A DNA stretch of 64,000 bases from Tenebrio molitor (taxonomy: Eukaryota > Arthropoda > Insecta > Coleoptera > Tenebrionidae). Positions 25,101 to 37,500 of the stretch are shown here, in pieces; position 1 is the stretch's first letter, and each line of letters starts with the position of its first letter. The notes under the pieces were generated by a model that was not told the DNA's origin, made no database searches, and saw nothing but the letters and a program-made list of their open reading frames with translations. Where the stretch lies: contig NC_091052.1 in the NCBI RefSeq assembly GCF_963966145.1, positions 7,006,001 to 7,070,000 of the forward strand. The letters are read 5' to 3'. The translations under genes were made by a program, and so were the position numbers.

Positions 25101-28100
25101 TCGTAATTTAACACCAAAGTATATTGACTCCCACCGCACATACCGCACTCCAGATGGATCTAAAATTTAATAAAACATTGAACTACGGTTTGTGACGCAA
25201 TACTATTGCGTAACGAGGGACGTCGACAATGTTCTCGTAGGGTCAGGCTTGTTAGTTCTAAAAATAACATTTTTTTCATTAAATATCTAGTACATTCAAC
25301 TAGAGTTTAAAAATAGACTCGAATTCTATTCGAGTTTGTGATATTGTGTCACAATAAATAAATAATTATTGTGGTGGACGTCACGTCTTTAGTATTGAGG
25401 ACAGAAGCGACTAAATTAGAGGATTTTAACGATGACACTGATATGTAACACGCTTTTCCCTTAAACATGTCTAATACATTACACGTGGCATTTGTTTAAT
25501 GATTTTTTAGATTAAAGAAACCTTACTTGTTGGAACAGGAGTAAAGATAATATTCTAATTAGGTTAACTGCACATGCATTGCTCATCTTTCCATCTGCAA
25601 TTAAGCAGCTTGCAATAAAGGAAGACTGACATTTGCTATTGTATGTTAATAGTTTCAGCATATGAGGTTAACATCCTCTTATTCAGTTGCAATGCGAATA
25701 CTCGTGCTGAAATATTATATGAGCTATTTATGCAAGGCCTAGGTACACACATTACCGATTTAAATATAGGCAAGAGTTTTATTTATACAACAAAAATGCG
25801 AATGTCGTCTGTGGTGTCCACTTTGTCCTTTGCCAAGTTTTGGTAGCGAATGCTGCGCTAGAACAGTGTTGACGCATTGTCCTGACGTGGCGTAATTTCT
25901 GTTCCTACCCTTATTACCCAGCAAGTTGTTTCAAGGGGAAAGAGCATCTGTTTAGCGTCAATAATTGATCGTATAAGAAAAGCAATAGAAAAGCAGAAGT
26001 GCTGTTTTATTATTTAGAAAAGTGGTCGTCAATAATGGACGAGCGACCCACTGAAAGCCGAGACAATTACTTGGATTGATTTGGCTTGGAGGCATTATCC
26101 TTTGGGATGAATTATTTAAAGTTTTTGTTAATTTCAGCGGCCTAGTCCCAGTCACGGCGCAATTGTCCCCCGATCAGCCCTTCGGTTCGATTCGATCGTT
26201 GGCCGCTGGCCGAGAGGTGGCTAGCTTCCCCCTGTCGCGGACGCCCACGCCGCCCCCTTCGGCATTCGAGAGGTAGGTACTTTGACGCACGTTTCGGGTC
26301 AAACTTTACACTTCATTACTATATTCATCGCGCCCTGGACCTTCCGACAAAAAATTTATCACAACCAACCAAACTTTTCCAGGACTCGCCTACAAATTTA
26401 GCATCATCAAGCACGATCTCAATTAAACTCATCCTAACTTGACATTCGAGCGCCTACGAGAAATTCGATACTTTATGGGAATGAGAGGGATGGAGCGGGT
26501 CCCAATTTAACTTTGTCGATTGTTGCAAGTACCTTACTACCAGAGGGCGATAACACATTTTTTCGCAACGAAGTATTGAAAAAACCAAGATTAATTTATT
26601 GTTGTGGCGAAGGTTTGCAGATTGGAGCAATTTTCACTGCAGAAATAAAGTCGTTTCAAAACGAGCTTTCAGTTGATTAAAGCCAACCATTAAGTTTATT
26701 TTAAATTATATAAATTTAGAAATCACCCATTCTAATTTTACGAAGTCGAGCTCCTAAAATAGTTTTAAGAAATTAATAAATTCACTCTGTGCCTCCCTTT
26801 TCACCAAAAACAAATTTTCGGGGCCGAACTGGACTTCTTGGTCGAATAAAGATTAATTATTTTTAATTTTAGCTCATTTATTTATGTAATAAAAATATCT
26901 CTGAAATTTGACGTTCACGTGGAGAGAAAAAAAAAGCAAAAATAGACAAAATGCGTGTATCTATTTTATTAAAATGAAAAACTTACCAACACTGAATTTA
27001 ATACAAAATTAGATTAGTAACGCTGTTTAGTGGAAAACGATAAAAACAGGGTTATAACTTATAATAACACATATTATGAGAGTGATTACCTGTTGTGTAA
27101 ATTTATTGGAAACTGACTATAATTAAGTTCATATTTTTTGTCTTCAGCTTCTCCAATATTATTGTTTTACAATGATCGAATCTCTGAACTGTGTTTGAGT
27201 CTGCTGGCAAATTGCAATGGCATTTTTTTTTTAGTCTGAAACGTCATTTTTTGACTACCTACTTGATTTTGTATTATGAATTACGATTGTTTTCGTGCAT
27301 CGTGCACGCCAACCAAATAAACAAAAATTACTGCCTGTAGTAATTTTTTTAACAAGTTAATTTAACAGGTGGTTTTTTGATTTTGGTGTAGGTTCGTTTA
27401 ACAAATTGATTTATTTACACAATAACGACAACAATAACAACAAGGGTGTGGTGACGAATTAGCTGCGAAGTGCGAACTGTTTCAGTGTGCCTTCAGCGAG
27501 AGCAGCCGATTCAAAATACGTGAGCGCATTTTTATGTAGGTACTAAACAAGGCATGAACAAATCAAATTTGGACGGTATGATCGAAAATAATTAATAAAT
27601 GAGTAAAACATTACTAGCATGGTTCAGTTGGTAACGCTAATATTTGACAAACGTCAAGTTTCTCTATTATTATAGGGCTGTCAACTGAACCACAATAGCC
27701 ACGGCTAAAATTGCCACGGCTTACTCGATTTATTTATTTTTGAGCTTATTGGATGAGCCACTTGAGACTCTAATCATACATTTTTATTATTTATATCTTA
27801 ATTGTCGATTAACAATGAATTAAACGAGGCATTAACAAATCGAATTTGCGCAGTTCAAGTGCACTCTCTGCCCTTTAATTATTTAATACCCATCATCTCA
27901 GCAGAATTAAACTCGACACCACCATTGTGTTATTGTCCGACGAGGTGAGCGATTTAACAAGTCAGGTTCTAATTAGCTTTGTTTATTTGGACCTTTGCAG
28001 TGGAGCTGTATGTCCTCTTGTCCCCTTTACCTGCCCACAGGCTTTTTCAAACGAGACCAATGTAATCTAAAATTATTCGTTCAAAGAGCTTAAACTTGTC

Positions 28101-28276
28101 GTAACTTTGTAATTGAAACTGGTTAAATTTGGGTCATTTTTTGCAGATTAGGAAGCCCGAATCTAGTCCAGGTCCCAGATGAAGAAAAACTAGTGGACTC
28201 GAGTTTCGACAGAGTCCACAGGAACGGTCCTAGAAAGTCCGTTTCGATCGTGTTGCCCGCAGAGGATAAAGGGTGA
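16139..28276 (+). CDS. Two-pass membrane protein, TMEM200-like (tentative)
   Basis: Six exons join in phase: 16139-16161, 21232-21425, 22327-22575, 23896-24085, 26138-26272 and 28147-28276, giving 306 residues. Exon 1 supplies only MEHISLL plus two bases; its phase-2 end matches exon 2 exactly, which supports this start. The first membrane segment is at about residues 33-63 (GGLMVAGVVVAANCQIILPI and onward). A polar loop follows, then a second segment (ILGPACIVVGVLMLVAGFVL) and a basic stop-transfer RRARRR. After FHCPLHGDFYPLSP comes a long Ser/Pro-rich cytoplasmic tail. Two closely spaced membrane helices with an LGP motif before the second resemble vertebrate TMEM200 proteins, whose function is poorly known. 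The gene structure is firm and the family name is tentative. The large introns hold no other genes that I can support. Confidence 0.75.
16162..21231 (+). other. First intron (5 kb) of the membrane-protein gene
   Basis: AT-rich sequence with no supported internal gene. It contains a perfect 11-bp hairpin at 17617-17651 (arms GAATTGATTGA and its complement, 13-base loop). A 70-codon open frame at 16859-17071 has no recognisable domain. Confidence 0.5.
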
Positions 28277-31073
28277 CTGGTAGAGATGTAGAAATAAGTT
28301 TCTAATTTATTACTTAGACATTCGCGGAACCAAAACCGATTTAGTGTTTTTCACTAAATTTTTTTACATTAAGAACAAAATGCATTAAAAGACTATAGAC
28401 AAAGACATCGTCACTGCAATTTTTTTTTATCGAAGTTACGTTACGAATTAGTACGTGTCTGAGTTAGCATGTTTATTAGAGAAGTAACTGGTTGTCATGA
28501 ATGGCATTGTATTAGACTGAAACCGTGTTTTATTATGCAGCAACACTTGTCAATGTAACATTTTTATGGATCTTAAATCACCCACAACTCCTCGTGCATG
28601 GATGATAAACTTACATCTTGATTTCGATCTAATTTCATTTCACGCCCCGAGATTGGCTTATCGCCCATAAACGTGCAAGTCAGTTTCGAGGACATGTTTG
28701 GTAGAGATGATTTAAAGAAATACAAAGCTTGGAACGTTAGCCAAAATAGTAAATGACAAAATATGCAACTGCTTCAGGTTGAAACATAATTTTTCTGATA
28801 TCTATAGGAACACATTGTTGTGGACAATAATGGCTTGTTGCTATTGATACAAATGTGCACAGCTGAGACACACATCAGCTTAATTTACGACAATAAAAAT
28901 GTGACAAAACCATCACACTTAGAAAACAACAGCTAGTCATTCATCGTGCTGAGGAGTCGATCATATTTTGTTATCGGCGTTTTTGGCAGTGCCGTATCTA
29001 ACATCTAGGCAGCAAGGGTTCATCGAAAGAATTCTTCGTACATTGACAACGTATAACAGAATACTGTGATTCAGAAAATGTTGATCGGTATCTTATACGT
29101 AATTTTTTCCCAGTTGCGTAGCATCCGAAGATCCAGCAGATGCCACATAAATTTTGGTATACATTTTATGAAAAACTGTGTAAATATCTAATATTTTATG
29201 TGCATCATGACGGATTTAAAATTTGTTTTCCGTACGAATTGCTTATTTAGAAATGCTTCTATGTAGCGGCCAGGCGAGCATAATTTAAGGTAACAGAGTT
29301 GTTTGTTGAAATCAAATATCACGCTATTTGGTTGGTTTTTATTTATTTTTTAAGTAGCGTAAACTGCTTTTAAAAACGTTGTTCTGAATCACTCTCGGAC
29401 ATTGATAATGTCAGTGATATTGCATAATTTATTTTCCATTTTTTGTACAAAGTTGAAAATGTTGTATTTAGTACATTACCTATAATTTGAACACAAAGAA
29501 ATATTTATTTCTTTTAAATCTACAGCTTTGGGGGGGATTTTCTTTGTTTTAGAAGTGCACATTTAAGACTGACTTGTTTAAATGATAGGTAATTTTATTT
29601 TTCTATTAGGCGGTCAACATATCAACTGGTTCATCAAAGGAATAAATATTTCTTCTGTGATAATCGTAATAGAACCGTACTTATATAGTTTCCACAATGT
29701 ATACTCATCAAATTTTATTTTGCAATGAGATGCTATACGGTTTTAACACCCACAAAAAATATTATTTTATCCGTCCCCAAGTGCCAAAATTTAATAATCA
29801 AGGTATACAATTCATTTGTACAACTAATTGCATCCCTTTTAAAAAAAATCTGCACCGATCGTATTATTATTTTTTTGTTACCTAATGTTTCCAACATGAA
29901 TTTTTAAACTATTTATGTCTTAAAGTAGTGTTCTTTCTGTCTTAGCGACCCTTTCAACTCTGCTTACGACGATTGCAGCAAAGCTCACTCATCTCATTGC
30001 ATTTTTTTGTAAATATTAGGTATGTCTTATTATGTGGTATAATTCGTTGTTATTAATTTTGTTTTTTGAGAGAGAAATCTGGGAAATCACAGTCTCAGAT
30101 ATCGTCAAATATCAAAATTAATAAAAGTTGATTACGTATTGTGTAGTACGACTTTAAAGTGATATGTATTGTATATTTAGATATATGTCGAGGCTGATTA
30201 CACTTTTAAGATTTAGTTATAGGATACAATGTTTTTACTCATCGTGTATTATACAGATTAATTGTTAACAAAAGTAATGGCTCTATTTCACTTGCTCATT
30301 CTTTAAAAGTAAGTTGTAAAACAAAGTGATTAAAGCTAATAACTGATCTTTATTCTGTACATAAATTTAATGTATTGATCAATAAATAGATTAAATGTAT
30401 GTTTTGTTTTATTTTGCTGACGTCACCACCATTTATTTTCTTTGAAAATAAGATAACAGAGATGCTTACGAAGATTAATGTCTTATAATGACTAGAAGAG
30501 AAAACATCGTTAAATGTTTAGTTTAGTACCAGATAAAATCAGATTTCAACCCCATAACACATTTTTAATTGGATTCTTATTTAATAAGTTAGATAATCTT
30601 ATTTAGACCGTAGCCTTCAAAGATTAACGTTTTTTTTTATCCATTTTAAATTTATAAATTGATTTATTTAAGTAATAAAAGTGGAAACGAATACATATTT
30701 TGGAAAAAACTTGCGGTAATCGTGCAGGTCACTAATGTTGAAGGCTGTTAGAATAGAACTCATTTGAAATTAAAGTAAACTGTGTCGTATTGCTCATAAT
30801 ATTTTCAGTGTTAGAAAAAACATGGAATTAAAAAAAAAGTGGATTTTTTCGTTACATTTACACATATTTTGTGTAATATGTATTGATATTTAAAATTATT
30901 TCTTATTAATAATATTAAATAATAATGATTGGTAATAGATTCAAGTATTTTAATAAGTGATAAAACATTTTACAAAAGTAATGAAATAAATTCATTGTTG
31001 TGATGTTTTTAATAAATAAAGTTTAGTATTTGGGTCAAACTTTTAAAAATGTTGGTTAGTTTAATTTTTTCAG
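28277..31073 (+). other. Probable 3' UTR and intergenic or last-intron sequence
   Basis: AT-rich, with no open frame above 62 codons. It contains AATAAA-type signals (for example in ATCAATAAATAG near 30380) that could end the transcript of the gene at 16139-28276. Confidence 0.45.
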
Positions 31074-31104
31074 CTGTTACGTTGGCTGCAGCAGTAGTTC
31101 GTAA
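31074..31104 (+). CDS. Possible alternative last exon of the membrane-protein gene
   Basis: A strong acceptor (TTTAATTTTTTCAG) ends at 31073. A donor inside exon 6 (AAAGG|GTGACT at 28272/28273) would skip the stop and join in phase 2 to give ...EDKGCYVGCSSSS and a stop at 31102-31104. Read in phase 1 instead, the same segment stays open to 31172 (AVTLAAAVVRNRATSSGSF and onward) and could follow exon 2 or 3. Either is plausible; I cannot tell which, if any, is used. Confidence 0.3.
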
Positions 31105-31547
31105 TCGTGCCACGAGTTCGGGAAGTTTCGTCAGTAAACCGAAGAGATGGTCTCTCCCACTTTCCTTTAGCTAGTGACATTTTTTTGTGTTGTTCCATGT
31201 ACACAACTTTAACATGTAAAAATTAGTTTAATGTAAGTTAAAGTTAGTAGAAAACGGCAAAATTAACATACCTCAACCGCATTCGGCGCGATTCGAGCTA
31301 ATTATCCGAGTGTTTGTTTTGGCCGCGGCATCGCATCCATGTACACAATTGACATGGCGCTGGGGTTCATTGTGATTTCCACGGAAATGATTTTGGGGTT
31401 TTGTTCGCAACTCGGTGGATAATTGTTGTTTTGAATCGTTGATTTTTGAGTGACCGTGCGACCGTCGTGCCTTTCCTTGTGCTCCGCGACTAGACGGCAT
31501 AACCTTGATAATCGGAGCTTTACATAAGCTTGTTTTAGTTTCTGAAG

Positions 31548-34500
31548 ATGGAAGAAATCGCCCAGGGATTAGATCCTGACGATTTAATGGATCTCGAGGA
31601 AGCGGAGGGCTCGGACCTCGACGAGGAAGAGGACGAGTTAATAGACGACCCTCTGCCCTCGCCCTTTCAGTTCCCTTCCTCGGGCTCCGCCGCCACCTCG
31701 GCCGCCTCTTCGCCTCCCAACACCGACGATATTTCCCTGCCGTTCAGCTTCTCCGGAAAACCGCTCAGCGTGAAGCGGGGGCGCGGCCGGCCCCGCCGCG
31801 AAGGAGGTGACCGTCACTCGGACTCTGAAATGCCAAGTCGATTAACAGGGGTGTTGACAGGTAAGCCGGCGCAGCGGCGGCAGGGCACGGGAAACAGAAT
31901 CAGGAAGCTGAAACCTCTGGGGTACCCTCGGAAAAAAATCAAACAGCTTGATCGAATTGATTTGGATCTGTCCTGCATTACGCCGTCTCCGGTCGACGAA
32001 ATGCCTCTAGTTGATCCGGAAACTGGCACTTTAATATTTACCGAGCGCGAGAAACCGGCACCGATTTTAGAGGAATTGCCGTATTTTCCGGAACAATGGC
32101 CGGGGAAGGTTTGCGCTTTTTGTAATTTGGGAGAGAGGAGTCAATTGGGGCAAGGCCAAATGTTGAGGTTGATTTGTCCAGAGGGTTTTATACCCCAAAG
32201 AGTCGTATCCGACCCGGCCGAAAACATGAGTAACTCCATGCCGACGCCGGAGCGAGAGGCGGGAGATAAGAGTCCGAGGGGGCCCGTGACGTGTCGGCGG
32301 CAGAAGAGTTTCAACAAATGCAGACATCCGTCGTTAACTAGCGAGTACGTGGACGAATTGACCATTATTGGATACACAGAGGAGCCCCACGTTTCAACTT
32401 TGTTCGACTCGAGCGGATATTTTTACGCACATAGGAGTTGTGCCGCATGGTCACATGGTGTCACAAAAAATGGTACAAATATCAAACCGACATTTTTTAT
32501 TAGCTTCTTAATTATATTATTATTTGTACAGAAAATTCTGCTCTGGAAAACGTGGGTCCTGCTGTTTTACAGAGTACTTCCAAGAAGTGTTCATTTTGTA
32601 ATCATTATGGAGCAAGTATATTGTGTAAAGTGGAGGGGTGTACAAAAGTTTATCATTTTCCTTGCGCAACTGCTTCTGGTGCCTTCCAATTATTAAATTC
32701 GCTTGCATTATTTTGCAGTAATCATATCGGACAAGCTTCATTGGAGTGTGAAAGTACGTTTGTTTTTCATTTCACTTGATATTTTTCCTCAAAAACGCTA
32801 CATTTCAGATGCTATGTGTTATACATGCAAGTCCTTGGGCGATATTGCCAATCTTATGTATTGTTCATCATGCGGCGAACATTACCATGGTATATGTGTC
32901 GGGTTAGCACAGCTACCAGGTATGTACACTCAATTAATATTTTCGAATTAGTCATTTAAATTAACCTAAAACTCCCACCTATGCTTTTGACAGCTACAAC
33001 AGCGCCCGACAACGGCAGAATTTGAAATTAACTTAAATAATTTAATTTTTTTATTTCCCAAATACATATCTGTTTTATTTTCAATAAGCAAAATTTAGAA
33101 ATGAAATGAATCATTTTTTTTTATTCCTTCAACTAGTTACAAATTATGTAAACTAAAATAAATTTTTACTGACATTAAAAAATTGAACTTTCTACTTCTT
33201 AATTAACATCACAATTTACTCAACAATTTTTTATGAAAACGAACTATAATAGTTTTTTAATCGCAGTTTATCGCGTTATCTCTGATATTGTTGACTGATA
33301 AAAGAAATTAAATACCTAGAAGTTTCTTGTACGTTACAGAGTAGACATATATTTTTTTTTTGGGGAATTAAAAAATGCGTATTGAGTTTTTAGTTGACAA
33401 TATTTGACAATTGCAGGAGTTCGAGCGGGTTGGCAATGCAGAAAATGCCGCATCTGTCAGGTTTGTCGCATAACCGGGGACGAGACTAAATTGATGACAT
33501 GCGAGCAATGCGACAAAATCTACCATTCGACGTGTCAAAGACCCATAGTCACGTCCATCCCTAAATATGGTTGGAAATGCAGAGTAAGAACTGGACGCTT
33601 ACCTTATGTTATTGTACTGATTGTTGTGGATCAGTGTTGCAGAGTTTGCGGCGACTGCGGCTCCAGAACACCCGGTGCCGGTCTCTCTTCACGTTGGCAC
33701 TCACATTACACCGTTTGTGATTCTTGTTATCAGCAGCGTAACAAGGGATTTTCATGTCCACTTTGCCATCGAGCCTACCGCGCTCATGCACACAGAGAGA
33801 TGGTGCAGTGCACCCTATGTCGCAAGTTAGTACTGATATGAGTTGTTTTTTTTTTTTTAATCAATAATAAAAATACCAGCAAAAATCCTGACGAGTGTTG
33901 TAGATAAGATAAAAAAAGTTGGAGGTGACAAAACACTCGCTTTTGACAGCTTCTAAATCTGATTGGATTATTTTTGACAGTAAAGTGGTTACAATTACGA
34001 AATATGTATTTTGCAGATTTGTTCATGGGACGTGTGATCCTGAAGCCGATTTAGTTACATATCACCAAAGGAAAGAGTCTCATCCTGAGTACGAATATGT
34101 CTGTTTAATGTGCAAGAACTTGACACAACCAGCTGGACTTCTTTCAAAGCGAAACAGTGAGTATTGTTACCCAAACACGTCAATATTCACTTAAAAAGTT
34201 AAAAATGTAAATACTGTGCAAAGTGTTGATATTTTCATAGCAAGCACAAGTATAGCCTTGAGTTCAAAAGAAACTTCATACGTTGTCATAAAATATTTCC
34301 CTACATTGAACATTAAAAACATGGTACAATTATTGCAATTATTGGTTGCTGTTAACGAAAGTGAAGAATAAGTAAAAGCTTAGCTCGAGTTAAAATACAG
34401 ATGCTGGATGGAGTTGTGTTGTTTTTTAAAGTAAATCGCGCTTAATTCACTTTACTTGTCTTAGTTGTCTTCAGAGAGTTGTACCGTCTAACTTTGATGC

Positions 34501-37500
34501 AGGTATCGAGGATGCTAATGAATGTGTAGCACCCCCGCAGGAATCCCCCTACGATGAAACCGCCGAATTCGACACCCCGTATCCCGTAGATGCGATCCGT
34601 AATATGGGTTTGGGGAAGGGCAAACCGTACAGTGCCAGTAAGATCGCAAAAAAGCGTTTGGGACTCGGGGGTGCGGGAGCGTCTGGAAGGCCCAAAGGTG
34701 TGGGCAAGGGAATTCCCGGTAAAGTGGGTTTCATGAAACGGCAACGGATGACGGAGTTCGGTAGGAAACGGGGTCCCAAAGCGAAAATGCGTGGTGTGTT
34801 TGGGGTCCCGGGGGTGGGTTTACAGAGACCAGTCTCTGACGGAAAAAATGACGAAGAACCGGGTGTGGAGAATCGTCTGGTTCTGTGTTCGGCCAAAGAC
34901 AAATTCGTTTTAACTCAGGACATTTGCGTTATGTGCGGTGCTCTAGGTACGGATCAAGAGGGGTGTTTGATAGCTTGCGTCCAGTGCGGACAATGTTACC
35001 ATCCCTATTGCGTCAACGTCAAGGTGACCAAAGTGATACTGCAGAAGGGATGGAGGTGTTTGGATTGTACTGTTTGCGAAGGTTGTGGACAAAGAAACGA
35101 CGAAGGGAGACTTATACTTTGTGACGATTGTGATATCTCATATCATATTTATTGCATGGACCCGCCATTAGATTACGTACCTCATGGCAACTGGAAGTGC
35201 AAGTGGTGTGCAATATGTCAGACTTGCGGCGCCACCGATCCCGGATTTAATTGTTCTTGGATGAACAGCTTTAACGAGTGTGGGCCCTGCGCTTCACACG
35301 TGAATTGTCCCAGTTGTTCGGAGCCCTACAGCGAAGGCGACTTGATCATACAATGTGTTCAGTGCGAAAGGTGGCTTCACGGTACTTGCGATGCGATCAA
35401 AACCGAAGAAGACGCAGAGAAATGCGCCGAAGAAGGTTACAATTGTTTGTTGTGTCGACCGAGAGATGTGCCACCTCCGCATTTAATACCTTCGGCAACT
35501 GCGATCAAACCCCCGACTCCCACCAAAAGTCCCGAAGTCAAGTCCAACAACAATTATTACGTAGACGGCGTTTATTTGAGCGAAGCAGGGTTCAGTTTGA
35601 TCAAGTCGTTGTCTCTAGAACAACACGGTACCAGAAAGAAACGCAAGAAAATCGCCACGGTTCAAGACAAAGAAGCAGGAATTATGGCCACGATCGAGTC
35701 GGTAGTGGCCGGGAGCAGTACCGACAACATGCTGGAAGACAGCGCGAAACTTGAACTGGTCGATGTGAAGGAGGAACCTCAGGAAACACACAAGGAAGGT
35801 ATGATGTGGATGAAAGACGATGGACCACCTCCGGAAGGTTTCACTATTTTCACGATGGAAAACGGGATCAGCGTGTTGAGACGAAAGAGACAGCGCAATT
35901 TGCAGAAGTTAGGCATCGGTGGTTTTCTGGTGCGAATGCGTGGGATTCGAAACGGACAAGATAACGACGATATCGACGTGCTTCCGGGCCAGTCGAATCC
36001 CTCCGGTTCCGATTTGCAAATGCCGTTGCCGGTAGAAGCGGAAAAACCCAGGAGAAAACCGGTCAGAAGAAAAGCGAAGAGTAAACTGGCGGAAACTTTT
36101 CCGCCATATTTGCAAGAAGCATTTTTCGGGAAAGATCTTTTGGATTCCACCAAAGAAGTCGACAGTTCCAGCAGCGACGAAGAGAAGAATTATTCCGACG
36201 TGGACAAGACCATACAGTTGACTCAGGATGAGATCAAAGCTGTCGCTGCAGTCAGTGCGAAACACGAGATCGGCGGCGAATCGATGGACAACAAACAAAT
36301 TTCTGATAAAAGTGTAGGGAATAAGGCGCCAGTCGTGCCTAAAGAGGAAGAAGACGAAAATACGGAAGACTTGAAAGATGTTTTGGCCATCCCAGGGGAT
36401 CTTCTCGATACTGAATTAGTTAATACAATTATGAATGAAGGTGATGCGGAACTTAATAAGAATGCTGAATCGTTGGATGCTCTTACAGGTATTTCATTGT
36501 CGTAACCGTAAATTCCTCAGAAATGAAATTTGTTTTTTAGCAACAAATTTACCCGACGAAACTGACATAACTAGTACTTTAGTTCGCGCAAGTACTTCAA
36601 AAGATACCAAAGATGAACTCAGCGACATTTTGGGGCCACATTTTAACTTGGAACCCATGCCGAACATTAACGGTAAAGATGTCGAGGACATATTTAAGGT
36701 AAAGTCGTACTGTTTTTATGTCAGAATGTTTGTATAATTTTTGAGATAAATTGTAGGGTGTGTTAACTGATGATTCTCAGGAATCCCAAGAGAGCAACGT
36801 GTTTCCAATTCAAAATAGCAGCACTTTTGCCGGCAGCACACCACATACAATTACCCAACACACGGTCACAACTCCACCTGTTAGACCTACAACACTGCCA
36901 ACTGTCAATCAAAGCAATATGAACTCACCACTCAACTTCCCACCACAATCTCCATATCAGTCAGAATATAGCAAGTAAGTCGTTTGATCGGGAATCGTTT
37001 TGGGAAGTTTTCTAATGTACATTGGATTGTAGTAGTCCACAGTTCAGTCCGGCATTTTCCGAACCTCCTAGTCCTTGGGTCTCCGTAAATGACGGGAACG
37101 ATTTAGACACTCCTCCTGCAGGATCCCAGTCGACTTACAATCAAAGATCGTCGGAAAAAATGAAAGCCGACGAGGGTTTGGGCAGTGGGGCCACGATATC
37201 TGCAGTATTATACGCCAACATGAATCACCCAGAGTGGAAAACCGAATTTCCGAATTGGAGCGACAGATATAAGCAAATTCTGAAAAAGTGGAGAACGCTC
37301 AGTTCGGATCAAAAGTCGCCGTATCTACAGAAGGCCAGGGATAACAGGTCGGCTTTGAGGATGAAAAAGCAGCAACAGGTATTTTTTATAATTGTTTATT
37401 TTTTGTTGAATTATGTAACGTCAAGCAAAAATTTAGTTAACCACCAAATTGGTTGACTAACCATTTTTTAAACATTCGATGTTTTCACTGTGCAGCTTTC

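Noticed and set aside
26170..26190. GGTTCGATTC, a tRNA B-box-like sequence
   Set aside because: It is inside coding exon 5 of the membrane-protein gene and no cloverleaf or A box fits around it.
31273..31500. 75-codon minus-strand open frame upstream of KMT2C/D
   Set aside because: It lies in the GC-rich leader or promoter of KMT2C/D, has no recognisable domain and no spliced partners.
31861..31882. GTAAGC...GCAG segment that looks like a 20-odd nt intron in exon 1 of KMT2C/D
   Set aside because: Far too short to be spliced, and the uninterrupted frame reads sensibly through it.
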